A DNA stretch of 7,663 nt from an uncultured Lysobacteraceae bacterium (GTDB lineage Bacteria; Pseudomonadota; Gammaproteobacteria; Xanthomonadales; Rhodanobacteraceae). A program made the translations under genes and the position numbers. The stretch lies in the NCBI GenBank assembly GCA_946482585.1, contig CAMLSI010000247.1:1-7663 (forward strand). Reading direction: 5' to 3'. Of the stretch, positions 1 through 6,490 are shown piece after piece; within the stretch, counting starts at the first letter, position 1; every line of letters starts with the position of its first letter. Below the pieces are notes generated by a model, which worked only from the letters and a program-made list of their open reading frames with translations, searched no databases and was not told the DNA's origin.

Positions 1-48
1 GGGAATGAAGCCGCCGCCGTTGTAGCGGTCGTCGATGATCAGCGCTTC
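1..48 (-). pseudogene. Continuation of the tricorn S41 domain beyond the TAG, cut by the window edge
   Basis: Reading on in the same frame after the TAG gives 16 residues, EALIIDDRYNGGGFIP. This matches the strongly conserved IDDRYNGGG(F/N) segment that precedes the nucleophilic serine in tricorn-type peptidases. The frame is therefore intact on both sides of the stop, and a single base is enough to explain the break. The catalytic Ser and Glu would lie beyond the left edge. Whether more damage follows cannot be seen here. Confidence 0.8.
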
Positions 49-51
49 CTA
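49..51 (-). other. In-frame amber codon inside the S41 catalytic domain
   Basis: The plus strand reads cta, which is TAG on the coding strand, between ...LLANHD and EALIIDDRYNGGG. CAG, AAG or GAG would each be one substitution away, and a Lys or Gln would suit the family here. The two neighbouring minus-strand genes (stops at 2950-2952 and 3822-3824) also end in TAG, which argues against amber being reassigned to an amino acid in this organism. Confidence 0.85.
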
Positions 52-2805
52 GTCGTGGTTCGCGAGCAGGCCGCGATTGAGCTCGCGATTGCCTTCGACC
101 GCGGTATTCGGCACGTGGATGTAGCCGATGCGGCCGCCGGAGAGCTTCTCGACATAGGCGCGGCGTGCGGCGACCCAGTCGGCGTAGCGCAGGTTGAGCT
201 CCGACGTCAGCGTCTTCACGCGCACCGTGCGCGCGCCGTTCGCGCTCGGGCGCGCGTTCACGGTCAGGCTCACGACCTGGTCGCCGCGACCCTGCAGCAA
301 TGCGTACGGATTCCTGACGCTGCGCGCGTCGACACCGTCGACGGCGATGAGATAGTCGCCCTGCTTCACGTTGACGCCGGCTTCGGTCAGCGGCGAACGC
401 TGGTCGCGGTTCCAGTTCTCGCCGGCGAAGATGCGTGCGATGCGGAAATAGCCCGACGCGTCAGTCGCGAACTCGGCGCCGAGCAGGCCGCCCGCATGAC
501 GTTCGACCTTCGGCATGTCGGGCGAGGATTGCACGTAGACGTGACCCGCATTCATTTCGCCGGCGACTTCCTGCAGCAGGTAGTCGAGATCGGCTCGGCT
601 GCCCAGGTACGGCACCCAGGCGCCGTAGCGCTCGCGGATCGTGTTCCAGCGATCGATGCCGCCGTGCACGTCCGGATCGTAGAACCAGTCGCGCAGGATG
701 CGCCAGGCGTCGGTGAATTCCTGCTGCCACTCGATGCGCGGATCGACGTAGAGCTCGAGCTTGTCGAGATTCAGCGCGCCGGCGTTGAAGTCCTGGCCGG
801 CATCGGCCTTGACCAGCGCGAAACGCTCGCCTTGCTTGAGCAGCAGCATGTCGCCGGCCGCGGACAGGCGATAGTCGGCGATGTTCGCCGCAACGGCCTT
901 GTCCTGATCGGCATCGAGTGCGAGCCGCCGCAGTTCCAGCGGCTGTTGCTGGCGCTGGTTGCCCGACAGGAAATAGACCGCATCGGCACCGGCTTGCAGG
1001 CTGCGGTAGTTGCCCGAACCGACCTTGAGCGCGACGGCGCGGCCGACGATGCCTTCGCGGTCGACGATGATTTCCTGCGTGAGCAGGCCGGGTACCGGCT
1101 TGTCCTTGTCCTTGCGGTTCTTGTCTTTTTCGTCTGCGGTTTTTTCCGCGGCGGCGACGGGTTTCACTTCGTCGCTGGGCAGCGGATAGACCACCGGGCT
1201 GGTCGTGGCCAGCGTGACCGCGTACGGGCGGGTCGCATTCGTATACAGGTAGTTTTGTTCAAACGCGCTGAAGGTCAGGTTGTAGTCGCGGTTGGACAGG
1301 AAATACAGCCAGCGGCCCTTGGGGTCGAACGCCGGGTTGAACGCGCTGCTGGTCGCTTCAGTGACGGCGCCAGTGCTGCCGTCGCCCAGCGAATACAGCC
1401 AGACCTGCGTGAGCCCGGCGCCGTTGGCCTTGGTGTAGGCGAGCAGGGTCGAGTCCGGCGACCAGGCGTAGTCGGTGATGTCGTCGAACTGGCTCTGGTC
1501 GACGTCGCGCTGCGTGCCGCCCGACACATCGACGATGCGCAGGCGCTGACGCTTGTCGGCGTAGGCGAGCTTGCGCGAATCCGGCGACCACACCGGCGGA
1601 AAGCGCCAGATGCCGCCGTCGCGCGTGATGCGGCGCGGCTCGCCGCTGCCGTCCTGGTTGCGCACGTAGATTTCGTGCTCGCCGCTCGCGTCGGACAGAT
1701 ACGCGATGCTCTTGCCGTCCGGCGACCACGATGCGGCGATTTCGCGCTCGGCCGGCGTCTTGCTCAGATTGCGGATCTCGCCGTTCTTCGCCGGCACGCT
1801 GAACAGCTCGCCGCGCGCGCCGAACACGACGCGCTCGCCGTGCGGCGACAGATCGAACGATTCGATCTGCGGCGCGACCTTCTTCCAGGCCGGCAGTGCC
1901 TGTGGCTGGTCGCCGGCGACACGGATATCGAGCTTGCTCGCTTTCTGCGTCGCCGGATCGAAACGCCAGATCCAGCCGCCCTGCTCGAACACGATCGCGT
2001 CCTTGCCCGCGCTCGGCCAGAGCACGTCGAAATCGTCGAACCGCGTGAGCTGGCGCGCGTCGCCGCCGGCGGCGGGCAGCGCCCAAAGGTTCAGTGTGTG
2101 TCCGCGATCGGACACGAAGTAGATCGTGTCGCCGATCCACATCGGCTGGTGGTCGGTCGCCCGATGATCGGTCAGGCGTTCGGACGTGTTCTGCGCGAGG
2201 TCGTAGGTCCAGATGTCCTGCGCGCGGCCGCCGCGATAGCGTTTCCAGCTGCGGAAGTCGCGATCGATCGGCGTGTAGACGACCGATCTGCCGTCGGGCG
2301 AGAACATGGCGCCGCCACTTTCCGGCATGGCCAGCGGCGTCTCGAGACCGCCCTCGGCAGGCACCTGATAGAGGCGGCCGCCGCGTTCGTCGTAGGGTAC
2401 GCGGTTCGCGCGGAACAGCACGAACTTGCCGTCGGGGCTCCAGTCGAGCACGCGGTAGTCGGTGCCGCCGCGCGGCGGCATGCTGCCGATGTCGCTATAC
2501 CAGGTCAGCTGGCGCGGCGTGCCGCCGTCGGCCGGAATCACGTAGACCTGGCGCGTGCCGTCGTATTCGCCCGAAAACGCGATCCAGCGGCAGTCCGGCG
2601 AGAATTTCGGATACAGCTCGTTGCCCAGGTGCGAGGTCAGCCGCTGCGCGGTGCCGCCGGCAGCAGCGACGCGGTAGACGTCGCCCGCCTGCACGAACGC
2701 GACGCTGTCGCCGCAGACATCGGGAAAGCGCAGTACGCGGCTGGCGCCGGCGTCAGGCGCTGCGGCAGCAGCGGCCAGCAAAGCGGCGGAAACGAGCATC
2801 GGCAT
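49..2805 (-). CDS. Tricorn-like S41 family peptidase, secreted, ended early by an in-frame TAG
   Basis: Predicted exported serine peptidase of the tricorn protease family (MEROPS S41), which cuts oligopeptides. The ATG at 2805 is chosen because AGGA lies 7 nt upstream; a TTG at 2811 is in frame but too close to it. Residues 1-20 form a hydrophobic, Ala-rich export signal without Lys or Arg. Residues about 25-540 carry many TolB/PD40-type blades (SPDGK, SPDGR, SPDSR, SPDST). A charged linker lies at about 553-570. The helical C1 region contains GEMNAGHVYV, whose His755 matches the catalytic His of tricorn. A PDZ domain covers about 770-850, followed by the start of the S41 core (GRIGYIHVPNT). 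Family members usually run to about 1,050-1,100 residues. This frame stops after 918, ahead of the nucleophilic Ser and catalytic Glu, so the product as written should be inactive. A promoter-like element lies just upstream. Confidence 0.9.
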   Translation of the reverse strand: MPMLVSAALLAAAAAAPDAGASRVLRFPDVCGDSVAFVQAGDVYRVAAAGGTAQRLTSHLGNELYPKFSPDCRWIAFSGEYDGTRQVYVIPADGGTPRQLTWYSDIGSMPPRGGTDYRVLDWSPDGKFVLFRANRVPYDERGGRLYQVPAEGGLETPLAMPESGGAMFSPDGRSVVYTPIDRDFRSWKRYRGGRAQDIWTYDLAQNTSERLTDHRATDHQPMWIGDTIYFVSDRGHTLNLWALPAAGGDARQLTRFDDFDVLWPSAGKDAIVFEQGGWIWRFDPATQKASKLDIRVAGDQPQALPAWKKVAPQIESFDLSPHGERVVFGARGELFSVPAKNGEIRNLSKTPAEREIAASWSPDGKSIAYLSDASGEHEIYVRNQDGSGEPRRITRDGGIWRFPPVWSPDSRKLAYADKRQRLRIVDVSGGTQRDVDQSQFDDITDYAWSPDSTLLAYTKANGAGLTQVWLYSLGDGSTGAVTEATSSAFNPAFDPKGRWLYFLSNRDYNLTFSAFEQNYLYTNATRPYAVTLATTSPVVYPLPSDEVKPVAAAEKTADEKDKNRKDKDKPVPGLLTQEIIVDREGIVGRAVALKVGSGNYRSLQAGADAVYFLSGNQRQQQPLELRRLALDADQDKAVAANIADYRLSAAGDMLLLKQGERFALVKADAGQDFNAGALNLDKLELYVDPRIEWQQEFTDAWRILRDWFYDPDVHGGIDRWNTIRERYGAWVPYLGSRADLDYLLQEVAGEMNAGHVYVQSSPDMPKVERHAGGLLGAEFATDASGYFRIARIFAGENWNRDQRSPLTEAGVNVKQGDYLIAVDGVDARSVRNPYALLQGRGDQVVSLTVNARPSANGARTVRVKTLTSELNLRYADWVAARRAYVEKLSGGRIGYIHVPNTAVEGNRELNRGLLANHD

Positions 2806-2812
2806 CGGCAAG

Positions 2813-2816
2813 TCCT
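2813..2816 (-). promoter_or_regulatory. Ribosome binding site of the tricorn-like gene
   Basis: The minus strand carries AGGA, 7 nt before the ATG at 2805. This spacing favours that ATG over the upstream TTG at 2811, which starts 1 nt after AGGA, and over the ATG at 2799. Confidence 0.6.
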
Positions 2817-2831
2817 GGCAGCAAGAATCTC

Positions 2832-2844
2832 GCCCGATTGTAGG
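2832..2844 (-). promoter_or_regulatory. Candidate promoter -10 region of the tricorn-like gene
   Basis: The minus strand reads CCTACAATCGGGC. TACAAT at 2837-2842 matches the sigma-70 -10 consensus at five of six bases. The same 13-bp block, with one difference, lies at nearly the same distance from the start of the M28 gene. Transcription would start near 2830, giving a leader of about 25 nt. No convincing -35 hexamer is seen at 16-18 nt spacing. Confidence 0.5.
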
Positions 2845-2900
2845 CAGCCCCGCCGTGCTCGCCCTGGGCCAAAAGGGCTATTCGATCGTTGCGCCTGCCG

Positions 2901-2932
2901 GCGAACCGGAGGCGACGCAGGTTGCGGTTCGC
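2901..2932 (-). terminator. Inverted repeat after the TPR gene, possible terminator
   Basis: GCGAACCG (2901-2908) and CGGTTCGC (2925-2932) form a perfect 8-bp stem around a 16-nt loop. It begins 17 nt after the stop codon of the TPR membrane protein gene. No T-rich tract follows on the minus strand, so it is not a standard intrinsic terminator. It may help end transcription or protect the 3' end, or it may be a chance repeat. Confidence 0.35.
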
Positions 2933-2949
2933 TTTCGGTCCATCGCTGC

Positions 2950-3705
2950 CTATGACGGCGACGACAGTCCGGCGAGCTCCTGCCGCGCCGCATCGAGATG
3001 CGCCTGTTCCTTGCGCCGGTAGTATTTCGGCGCGGCTTTCGCCCGCTTGAGCATGTCTTCGAACACCCGGCGCGCTTCGGCCTCGCGCTGCAGCGCCTTG
3101 AGCAGCAGCCCATAGCGCAGGCGCGGTTCCTCGCCGGGATAGCTCGTCGCGAGAACGGCGTATTCCTCGAGCGCGCGTTCGTTGTCGCCGAGCGCCTCGA
3201 GGCAGCGCGCGTAGAGAAAATGTCCGTCGTCCGAACGGAAGTCGGGATTCGCTCGGATCAGCGTATCGAGCGTGTCGCGCGCGGCAGCGTACTGTTCCAG
3301 ACCCACCTGCGACTGGGCGAGGCCGAGCAGGAACAGTGGGTCCGTCGCGTACATGCCCTTGAGCACGGACTGATACAGCTCGGCCGCGTTGGCATAGTCG
3401 CCGAGCCGCAGCGATTCCTCGGCGAGGCGGCGGCGGTTCTCCACGGTGTCGGCGATATCGAGCTGCTGCGCGATGCGTCGACGCTGGTGCTCGGGATCGA
3501 TGCGATCGCGCACGTTGCGCACGAGGCGGCGGCTCGCGGGATCGTGGCGCAGATCCGGCAGGATCTGGGTGAAGAAATACACCGCGACGCCAAGGTAAGA
3601 GCCGATCATGATGACCCAGATCCACCAGTACGGCCGGCCCGTGCGCACCATGTGAACGAGGCAGACGAACTGCAGCAGGACCGAGACGATCAGCAGGGCG
3701 GGCAT
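2950..3705 (-). CDS. Inner-membrane protein with two membrane helices and TPR repeats
   Basis: Predicted 251-residue inner-membrane protein of unknown specific function. Two hydrophobic helices lie at residues about 3-20 and 27-45, joined by a short RTGRP turn. A strongly basic stretch follows (RHDPASRRLVRNVRDR), which places the C-terminal part in the cytoplasm by the positive-inside rule. Residues about 85-235 are helical and TPR-like, with motifs such as LGDYANAAELYQ, LEQYAAARDTLD and LGDNERALEEYA, so a role in protein-protein contact is likely. The second helix (YWWIWVIMIGSYLGVAVYF) faintly resembles PLDc_N-type segments. The ATG at 3705 is the only sensible start: the frame stays open further upstream, but that part overlaps the M28 gene and looks non-coding. 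No clear Shine-Dalgarno site is present. It may have a weak promoter of its own around 3733, or be read through from the M28 gene. Confidence 0.82.
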   Translation of the reverse strand: MPALLIVSVLLQFVCLVHMVRTGRPYWWIWVIMIGSYLGVAVYFFTQILPDLRHDPASRRLVRNVRDRIDPEHQRRRIAQQLDIADTVENRRRLAEESLRLGDYANAAELYQSVLKGMYATDPLFLLGLAQSQVGLEQYAAARDTLDTLIRANPDFRSDDGHFLYARCLEALGDNERALEEYAVLATSYPGEEPRLRYGLLLKALQREAEARRVFEDMLKRAKAAPKYYRRKEQAHLDAARQELAGLSSPS

Positions 3706-3771
3706 GGCGGCGGCACGGAGGAGGTCGGCGAATCTTGTCCGCGCCGCAACGGTCGTGCAAGCGGTCGCCGC

Positions 3772-3806
3772 GCCGGTTGCCGTGAGCGAAGCGAACGGCA
3801 ACCGGC
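3772..3806 (-). terminator. Strong 12-bp hairpin after the M28 peptidase gene
   Basis: GCCGGTTGCCGT (3772-3783) and ACGGCAACCGGC (3795-3806) are perfect inverted complements with an 11-nt loop. The hairpin lies 15 nt beyond the M28 stop codon and about 66 nt before the TPR gene start. No T tract follows on the minus strand, so it could be a U-less terminator, an mRNA 3' stabiliser or a REP-like element. Confidence 0.5.
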
Positions 3807-3821
3807 AGCGATCTACCGCGA

Positions 3822-5507
3822 CTACTTTTTCGTCGCGTCGCGTACGGCCTTGAACTCGCTGTCGGCGGCCCACTGCGGCCAGCTCGATTCGCCGGCGAGC
3901 TTGCTGCCGACCTTGTACAGCGCTTCGAGGTCGGCGACGGCGCCTTCCATGGACATGTCGTCCTTGAACTCGTCGGCGACCTGGTGATAACGGTTCTTGC
4001 CGTAGTCGTCGAATGCGGCGCGGCCGGCGGCTTCGCCGCCGTCGAACAGGTCGGTGCCGCCCTTGGCGTAGAGCGCCGGCACGCCCTTGCGCGCGAAGTT
4101 GAAGTGATCGGAACGGAAGAAGTGACCCTTTTCCGGCGATTCCTCCGGCGTGAGCGTGCGGCCCTGCGTCGCGGCGGCTTCCTTGAGGTAGTTGTCGAGC
4201 TCGGACTGGCCGTAGCCGACGACGGCGAAGTTGCGCGCGGTCTTCGTCAGATACAGCGCATCCATGTTGATGTTCGCGACGGTCTTGTCCATCGGGATCG
4301 GCGGATGCGCGGCGTAGTAGCGCGAGCCGAGCAGGCCGGATTCCTCGAGCGTGACGGCCGCGAACACGACCGTGCGCGGCGGCGGCGGATTCTGCTTCGC
4401 GAAGGCTTCCGCGATCACGATGAGGCCGGCCACGCCGGTCGCGTTGTCGACGGCGCCGTTGAAGATCTGGTCGCCGCTGCGTGTCGTGTCCTTGCCCAGA
4501 TGATCCCAGTGCGCGCTGTAGACGATGGCTTCATCGGGCTTGCCGGTGCCGGGCAGCATCGCGACGACGTTGTCGGAAGTGCCGCTCTTGATCGTGCTCT
4601 TGAGCGTTGCACTCAGCTTCGCGGGCAGAGCCTGCGGCGTGAAGCCGCGCACGTCGGCACTCTTGCGCAACGCGGCGAAATCGAGGCCGGCCTTCGCGAA
4701 CAGGCGCTCGGCCGAGGCGGTCGTGATCCAGCCGGCCGCATCCAGGCGCGGTGCCGGATCCTCGCTCACGGGCAGATCGAACTGCGGGCCGCTCCAGCTG
4801 TTCTCGACCACGCCCCAGCCATAGCCCGCGCCTTCGGTCTCGTGCACGATCAGCGCGGCCGCGGCACCCTGGCGCGCGGCCTCTTCAAACTTGTAGGTCC
4901 AGCGGCCGTAGTAGGTCATGGCGCGGCCCTTGAACAGCTGCGCGTCGTTATTGCCGAAGCCCGGGTCGTTGACGAGCACGACGACGGTCTTGCCCTTGAC
5001 GTCGAGGCCGGCGTAGTCGTTCCAGTTGTGTTCCGGCGCGTTGACGCCGTAGCCGACGAACACGAGGTCGGAATCCTTGATCGACACTTCGGGCTTGGCC
5101 GACAGGTTGCCGACGACCATGTCGGTCTTGTACGCGAAGGTTTCCTTGCCGCCGCCGACCGCGACGTCGAGCGTGAGGTCGGTGTTCTGCAGCGCGATCT
5201 CGACGGTGGGCACCGACTGGAACCAGGAGCCGTTGTTGCCGGGCTTGAGGCCCGCGCGCTCGAACTGGTCCTTGATATAGGCCGTGGTCAGGCGCTCGCC
5301 GAGCGTGCCGGGTTCGCGGCCCTCGAATTCATCGGACGCGAGTTTCTTGAGCCGTTCGGCGAAATCGGCGCCGCCGCCGGCGAACGCGGACTTGTAGCCG
5401 GCGGCCGCAGCTGCCGGCGGCGCGGACGGCGGTGCCGTGGGCGGCGGCGCTTCGGAGCAGGCGGCGAGCGTCAGTGCGGCGCTCGCGAGAATCAGTACGT
5501 GGCGCAT
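3822..5507 (-). CDS. M28 family zinc metallopeptidase lipoprotein with PA-like insert
   Basis: Predicted envelope-bound exopeptidase (aminopeptidase type, MEROPS M28) of 561 residues. The N-terminus is a lipoprotein signal with lipobox LTLAAC. Cys17 would be lipidated, and Ser at +2 favours outer-membrane sorting. A Pro/Ala-rich tether follows (about 20-36). A PA-like domain occupies about 145-290 (VFVGYGVNAPEHNWNDY, KGKTVVVLVNDPG). The peptidase core holds the full dinuclear zinc set: His333 and Asp335 in SAHWDHLG, Asp354 in GAVDNATG, catalytic Glu388 with ligand Glu389 in TLEESGLLGS, Asp416 in NINMDA, and His508 in RYHQVADE. The protein should therefore be active. The ATG at 5507 has GGAGG 4 nt upstream. 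The stop is TAG. The exact substrate cannot be read from the sequence; peptides released by the neighbouring tricorn-like enzyme are possible, by proximity only. Confidence 0.95.
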   Translation of the reverse strand: MRHVLILASAALTLAACSEAPPPTAPPSAPPAAAAAGYKSAFAGGGADFAERLKKLASDEFEGREPGTLGERLTTAYIKDQFERAGLKPGNNGSWFQSVPTVEIALQNTDLTLDVAVGGGKETFAYKTDMVVGNLSAKPEVSIKDSDLVFVGYGVNAPEHNWNDYAGLDVKGKTVVVLVNDPGFGNNDAQLFKGRAMTYYGRWTYKFEEAARQGAAAALIVHETEGAGYGWGVVENSWSGPQFDLPVSEDPAPRLDAAGWITTASAERLFAKAGLDFAALRKSADVRGFTPQALPAKLSATLKSTIKSGTSDNVVAMLPGTGKPDEAIVYSAHWDHLGKDTTRSGDQIFNGAVDNATGVAGLIVIAEAFAKQNPPPPRTVVFAAVTLEESGLLGSRYYAAHPPIPMDKTVANINMDALYLTKTARNFAVVGYGQSELDNYLKEAAATQGRTLTPEESPEKGHFFRSDHFNFARKGVPALYAKGGTDLFDGGEAAGRAAFDDYGKNRYHQVADEFKDDMSMEGAVADLEALYKVGSKLAGESSWPQWAADSEFKAVRDATKK

Positions 5508-5511
5508 GGGG

Positions 5512-5516
5512 CCTCC
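5512..5516 (-). promoter_or_regulatory. Ribosome binding site of the M28 gene
   Basis: GGAGG on the minus strand ends 4 nt before the ATG at 5507. The match is strong although the spacing is slightly short, and it fixes the start directly before the lipoprotein signal peptide. Confidence 0.7.
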
Positions 5517-5530
5517 GGTCGAACACAGAA

Positions 5531-5543
5531 GCCCGAGTGTAGG
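5531..5543 (-). promoter_or_regulatory. Candidate promoter -10 region of the M28 gene
   Basis: The minus strand reads CCTACACTCGGGC, with TACACT (5536-5541) as the -10 hexamer. It matches the block before the tricorn-like gene (2832-2844) at 12 of 13 bases and sits a similar distance from its start codon (24 versus 27 nt). No good -35 hexamer is seen; an inverted repeat overlaps that region. Confidence 0.5.
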
Positions 5544-5555
5544 TGGCGCGCCGCG

Positions 5556-5587
5556 GTCGCAGGCAGGCCGGAAGTCATGCCTGCGAC
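5556..5587. promoter_or_regulatory. Perfect 10-bp inverted repeat upstream of the M28 promoter
   Basis: GTCGCAGGCA (5556-5565) and TGCCTGCGAC (5578-5587) are exact inverted complements with a 12-nt centre. The repeat starts 15 nt upstream of the proposed -10 of the M28 gene, where a -35 element or an activator/repressor site would be expected. It could be an operator. It lies 164 nt past the end of the VNG-repeat gene, too far for a normal terminator. Confidence 0.35.
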
Positions 5588-5715
5588 GAAGGTGGCAGCG
5601 ACGGCCGGGTGCCGCCGCCGCGAACGGATCGGGGAACCCCGCGCCATTTCGAGATTCCCAGCGATACAGGATGCGCCGCTGGCGATCGAGCGCGTCAACG
5701 CCTGATCGCCGACGC

Positions 5716-5737
5716 CAAGAACCGTCGGGAGACGGCT
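5716..5737 (-). terminator. Candidate intrinsic terminator of the VNG-repeat gene
   Basis: On the minus strand, starting 14 nt after the TAA, AGCCGTC and GACGGTT pair as a 7-bp stem (one G-U pair) around a TCCC loop, followed by a short CTT-containing tail. The stem is short and the tail poor in T, so the support is moderate. Confidence 0.4.
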
Positions 5738-5750
5738 TTCAGGTTCCCGC

Positions 5751-6410
5751 TTACGGGTTCGCGCCGCTGAAGGATTTCGCGGTCGCGCCTTCGATCGCGC
5801 CGGTCTTCGCGCTCGTGCTCACGTACAGCTCGACCTCACGATGGAACACGAGACGCCCCTGCACGACGGCGTTCGGTCCGATGACGATGCGCGGATTCTT
5901 CTGCTTGCCCCACGACCAGCCGCTGGGCTTCTCCACGAGGATGCCGCCGTCGATGCGGGAATCCGCACCGATCTCGATATCGCCCGCGACCGTCTCGATG
6001 TCGCCGCCGACGCGCGCCGATTCGGTGCGGATGCGGCCGTTGACGTTGGACAGCTTGCCGCCGACGTCGGCGCCGCGCTCGAGCGTGATCGCGCCGTTGA
6101 CCGACTCGACGTCGTGGCGGACGCGGGCGCGTTGGCCGAGCGAAATCGCGCCGTTGACGGTCTCGGCCGAATCGAGCTCGGTGTCGTCGCCGATCTCGAT
6201 CGAACCGTTCACGGTGTCGGCGGAATCGGCCTTGGCGTGATTGGCCAGATGGATGGAGCCGTTGACCGTTTCGAGATCGCCGGCGAGCTGGCCTTCATCG
6301 ACGCGGATCGAGCCATTGACCTTGTCGATGTCCGGGCCGGTGCTGCCGGCGTGAGCGACGCCGGCCGAAAGAATGATGCTGAGAGCGAAAGCGAACGTAC
6401 GCATGGTCAT
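5751..6410 (-). CDS. Exported VNG-repeat protein, predicted beta-helix, function unknown
   Basis: Predicted 219-residue periplasmic or surface protein of unknown function. Residues 1-21 are a standard signal peptide ending in AHA, with cleavage expected before Gly22. The mature part is built of repeats with core (T/S)VNG(S/A)I. VNG begins at residues 31, 49, 67, 85, 104 and 123, with a variant VAG at 141, so the spacing is 18-19 residues. This fits one strand-turn coil per repeat, as in parallel beta-helices and bactofilin- or DUF4097-like folds. Residues about 160-175 (PSGWSWGKQKNPR) interrupt the pattern, and more coil-like sequence follows (RIVIGPNAVVQGRLVF). The export signal argues against a cytoplasmic bactofilin. 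No catalytic motif is visible, which suggests a structural or binding role. The start is firm: AAGGAG lies 7 nt before the ATG. The gene is divergent from gpmI. Confidence 0.88.
   Translation of the reverse strand: MTMRTFAFALSIILSAGVAHAGSTGPDIDKVNGSIRVDEGQLAGDLETVNGSIHLANHAKADSADTVNGSIEIGDDTELDSAETVNGAISLGQRARVRHDVESVNGAITLERGADVGGKLSNVNGRIRTESARVGGDIETVAGDIEIGADSRIDGGILVEKPSGWSWGKQKNPRIVIGPNAVVQGRLVFHREVELYVSTSAKTGAIEGATAKSFSGANP
5946..6332 (-). repeat. Tandem in-gene repeat of about 54-57 bp encoding VNG coils
   Basis: Seven degenerate units span residues 27-155 of the exported protein. On the plus strand the recurring core is close to GCCGTTGAC, seen near 6040, 6095, 6150, 6259 and, with one change each, near 6205 and 6314. 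Unit length is 54 or 57 bp, always a whole number of codons. The units differ at many bases, so this is old internal duplication. Confidence 0.75.
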
Positions 6411-6417
6411 GAATCGA

Positions 6418-6423
6418 CTCCTT
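6418..6423 (-). promoter_or_regulatory. Ribosome binding site of the VNG-repeat gene
   Basis: AAGGAG on the minus strand lies 7 nt before the ATG at 6410. It is the best Shine-Dalgarno match in the window and selects this ATG over the second one at 6404. Confidence 0.8.
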
Positions 6424-6440
6424 GAAAGTGAATCCGGCGG

Positions 6441-6464
6441 CCGCGACGGCGCCGGCGGTCGCGG
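6441..6464 (-). promoter_or_regulatory. Stem-loop in the leader of the VNG-repeat gene
   Basis: CCGCGAC (6441-6447) and GTCGCGG (6458-6464) pair perfectly around a GC-rich 10-nt loop. It lies 17 nt upstream of the ribosome binding site, within the expected mRNA leader. It could affect translation or mRNA stability, but in DNA this GC-rich it could also arise by chance. Confidence 0.3.
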
Positions 6465-6490
6465 AAAGACGGCTCCGCGCTGGCAAGGGC

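Noticed and set aside
49..51. TAG recoding (amber reassigned to an amino acid)
   Set aside because: Two nearby genes end naturally at TAG and no suppressor tRNA gene is in the window; a mutation or base error is simpler.
2861..2878. Short inverted repeat GCCCT/AGGGC before the tricorn-like gene
   Set aside because: Only a 5-bp stem, expected by chance in GC-rich DNA.
55..2955. A 966-codon open frame on the plus strand, opposite the tricorn-like gene
   Set aside because: Its translation is Arg/Ala/Val-rich with no recognisable domain. It mirrors the GC-rich codon pattern of the real gene, which has clear propeller, PDZ and S41 motifs.
3706..3873. N-terminal extension of the TPR protein up to 3873
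   Set aside because: It overlaps the end of the M28 gene and the 12-bp hairpin, has no ribosome binding site, and would place 56 non-conserved-looking residues ahead of a good first membrane helix.
3984..5705. A 573-codon open frame on the plus strand, opposite the M28 gene
   Set aside because: Antisense shadow of a gene with a full set of zinc ligands and a lipobox; low-complexity translation and no ribosome binding site.
5841..6425. A 194-codon plus-strand frame opposite the VNG-repeat gene
   Set aside because: Its apparent repeats are only the reverse complement of the VNG coils; the minus-strand gene has the signal peptide and a strong ribosome binding site.
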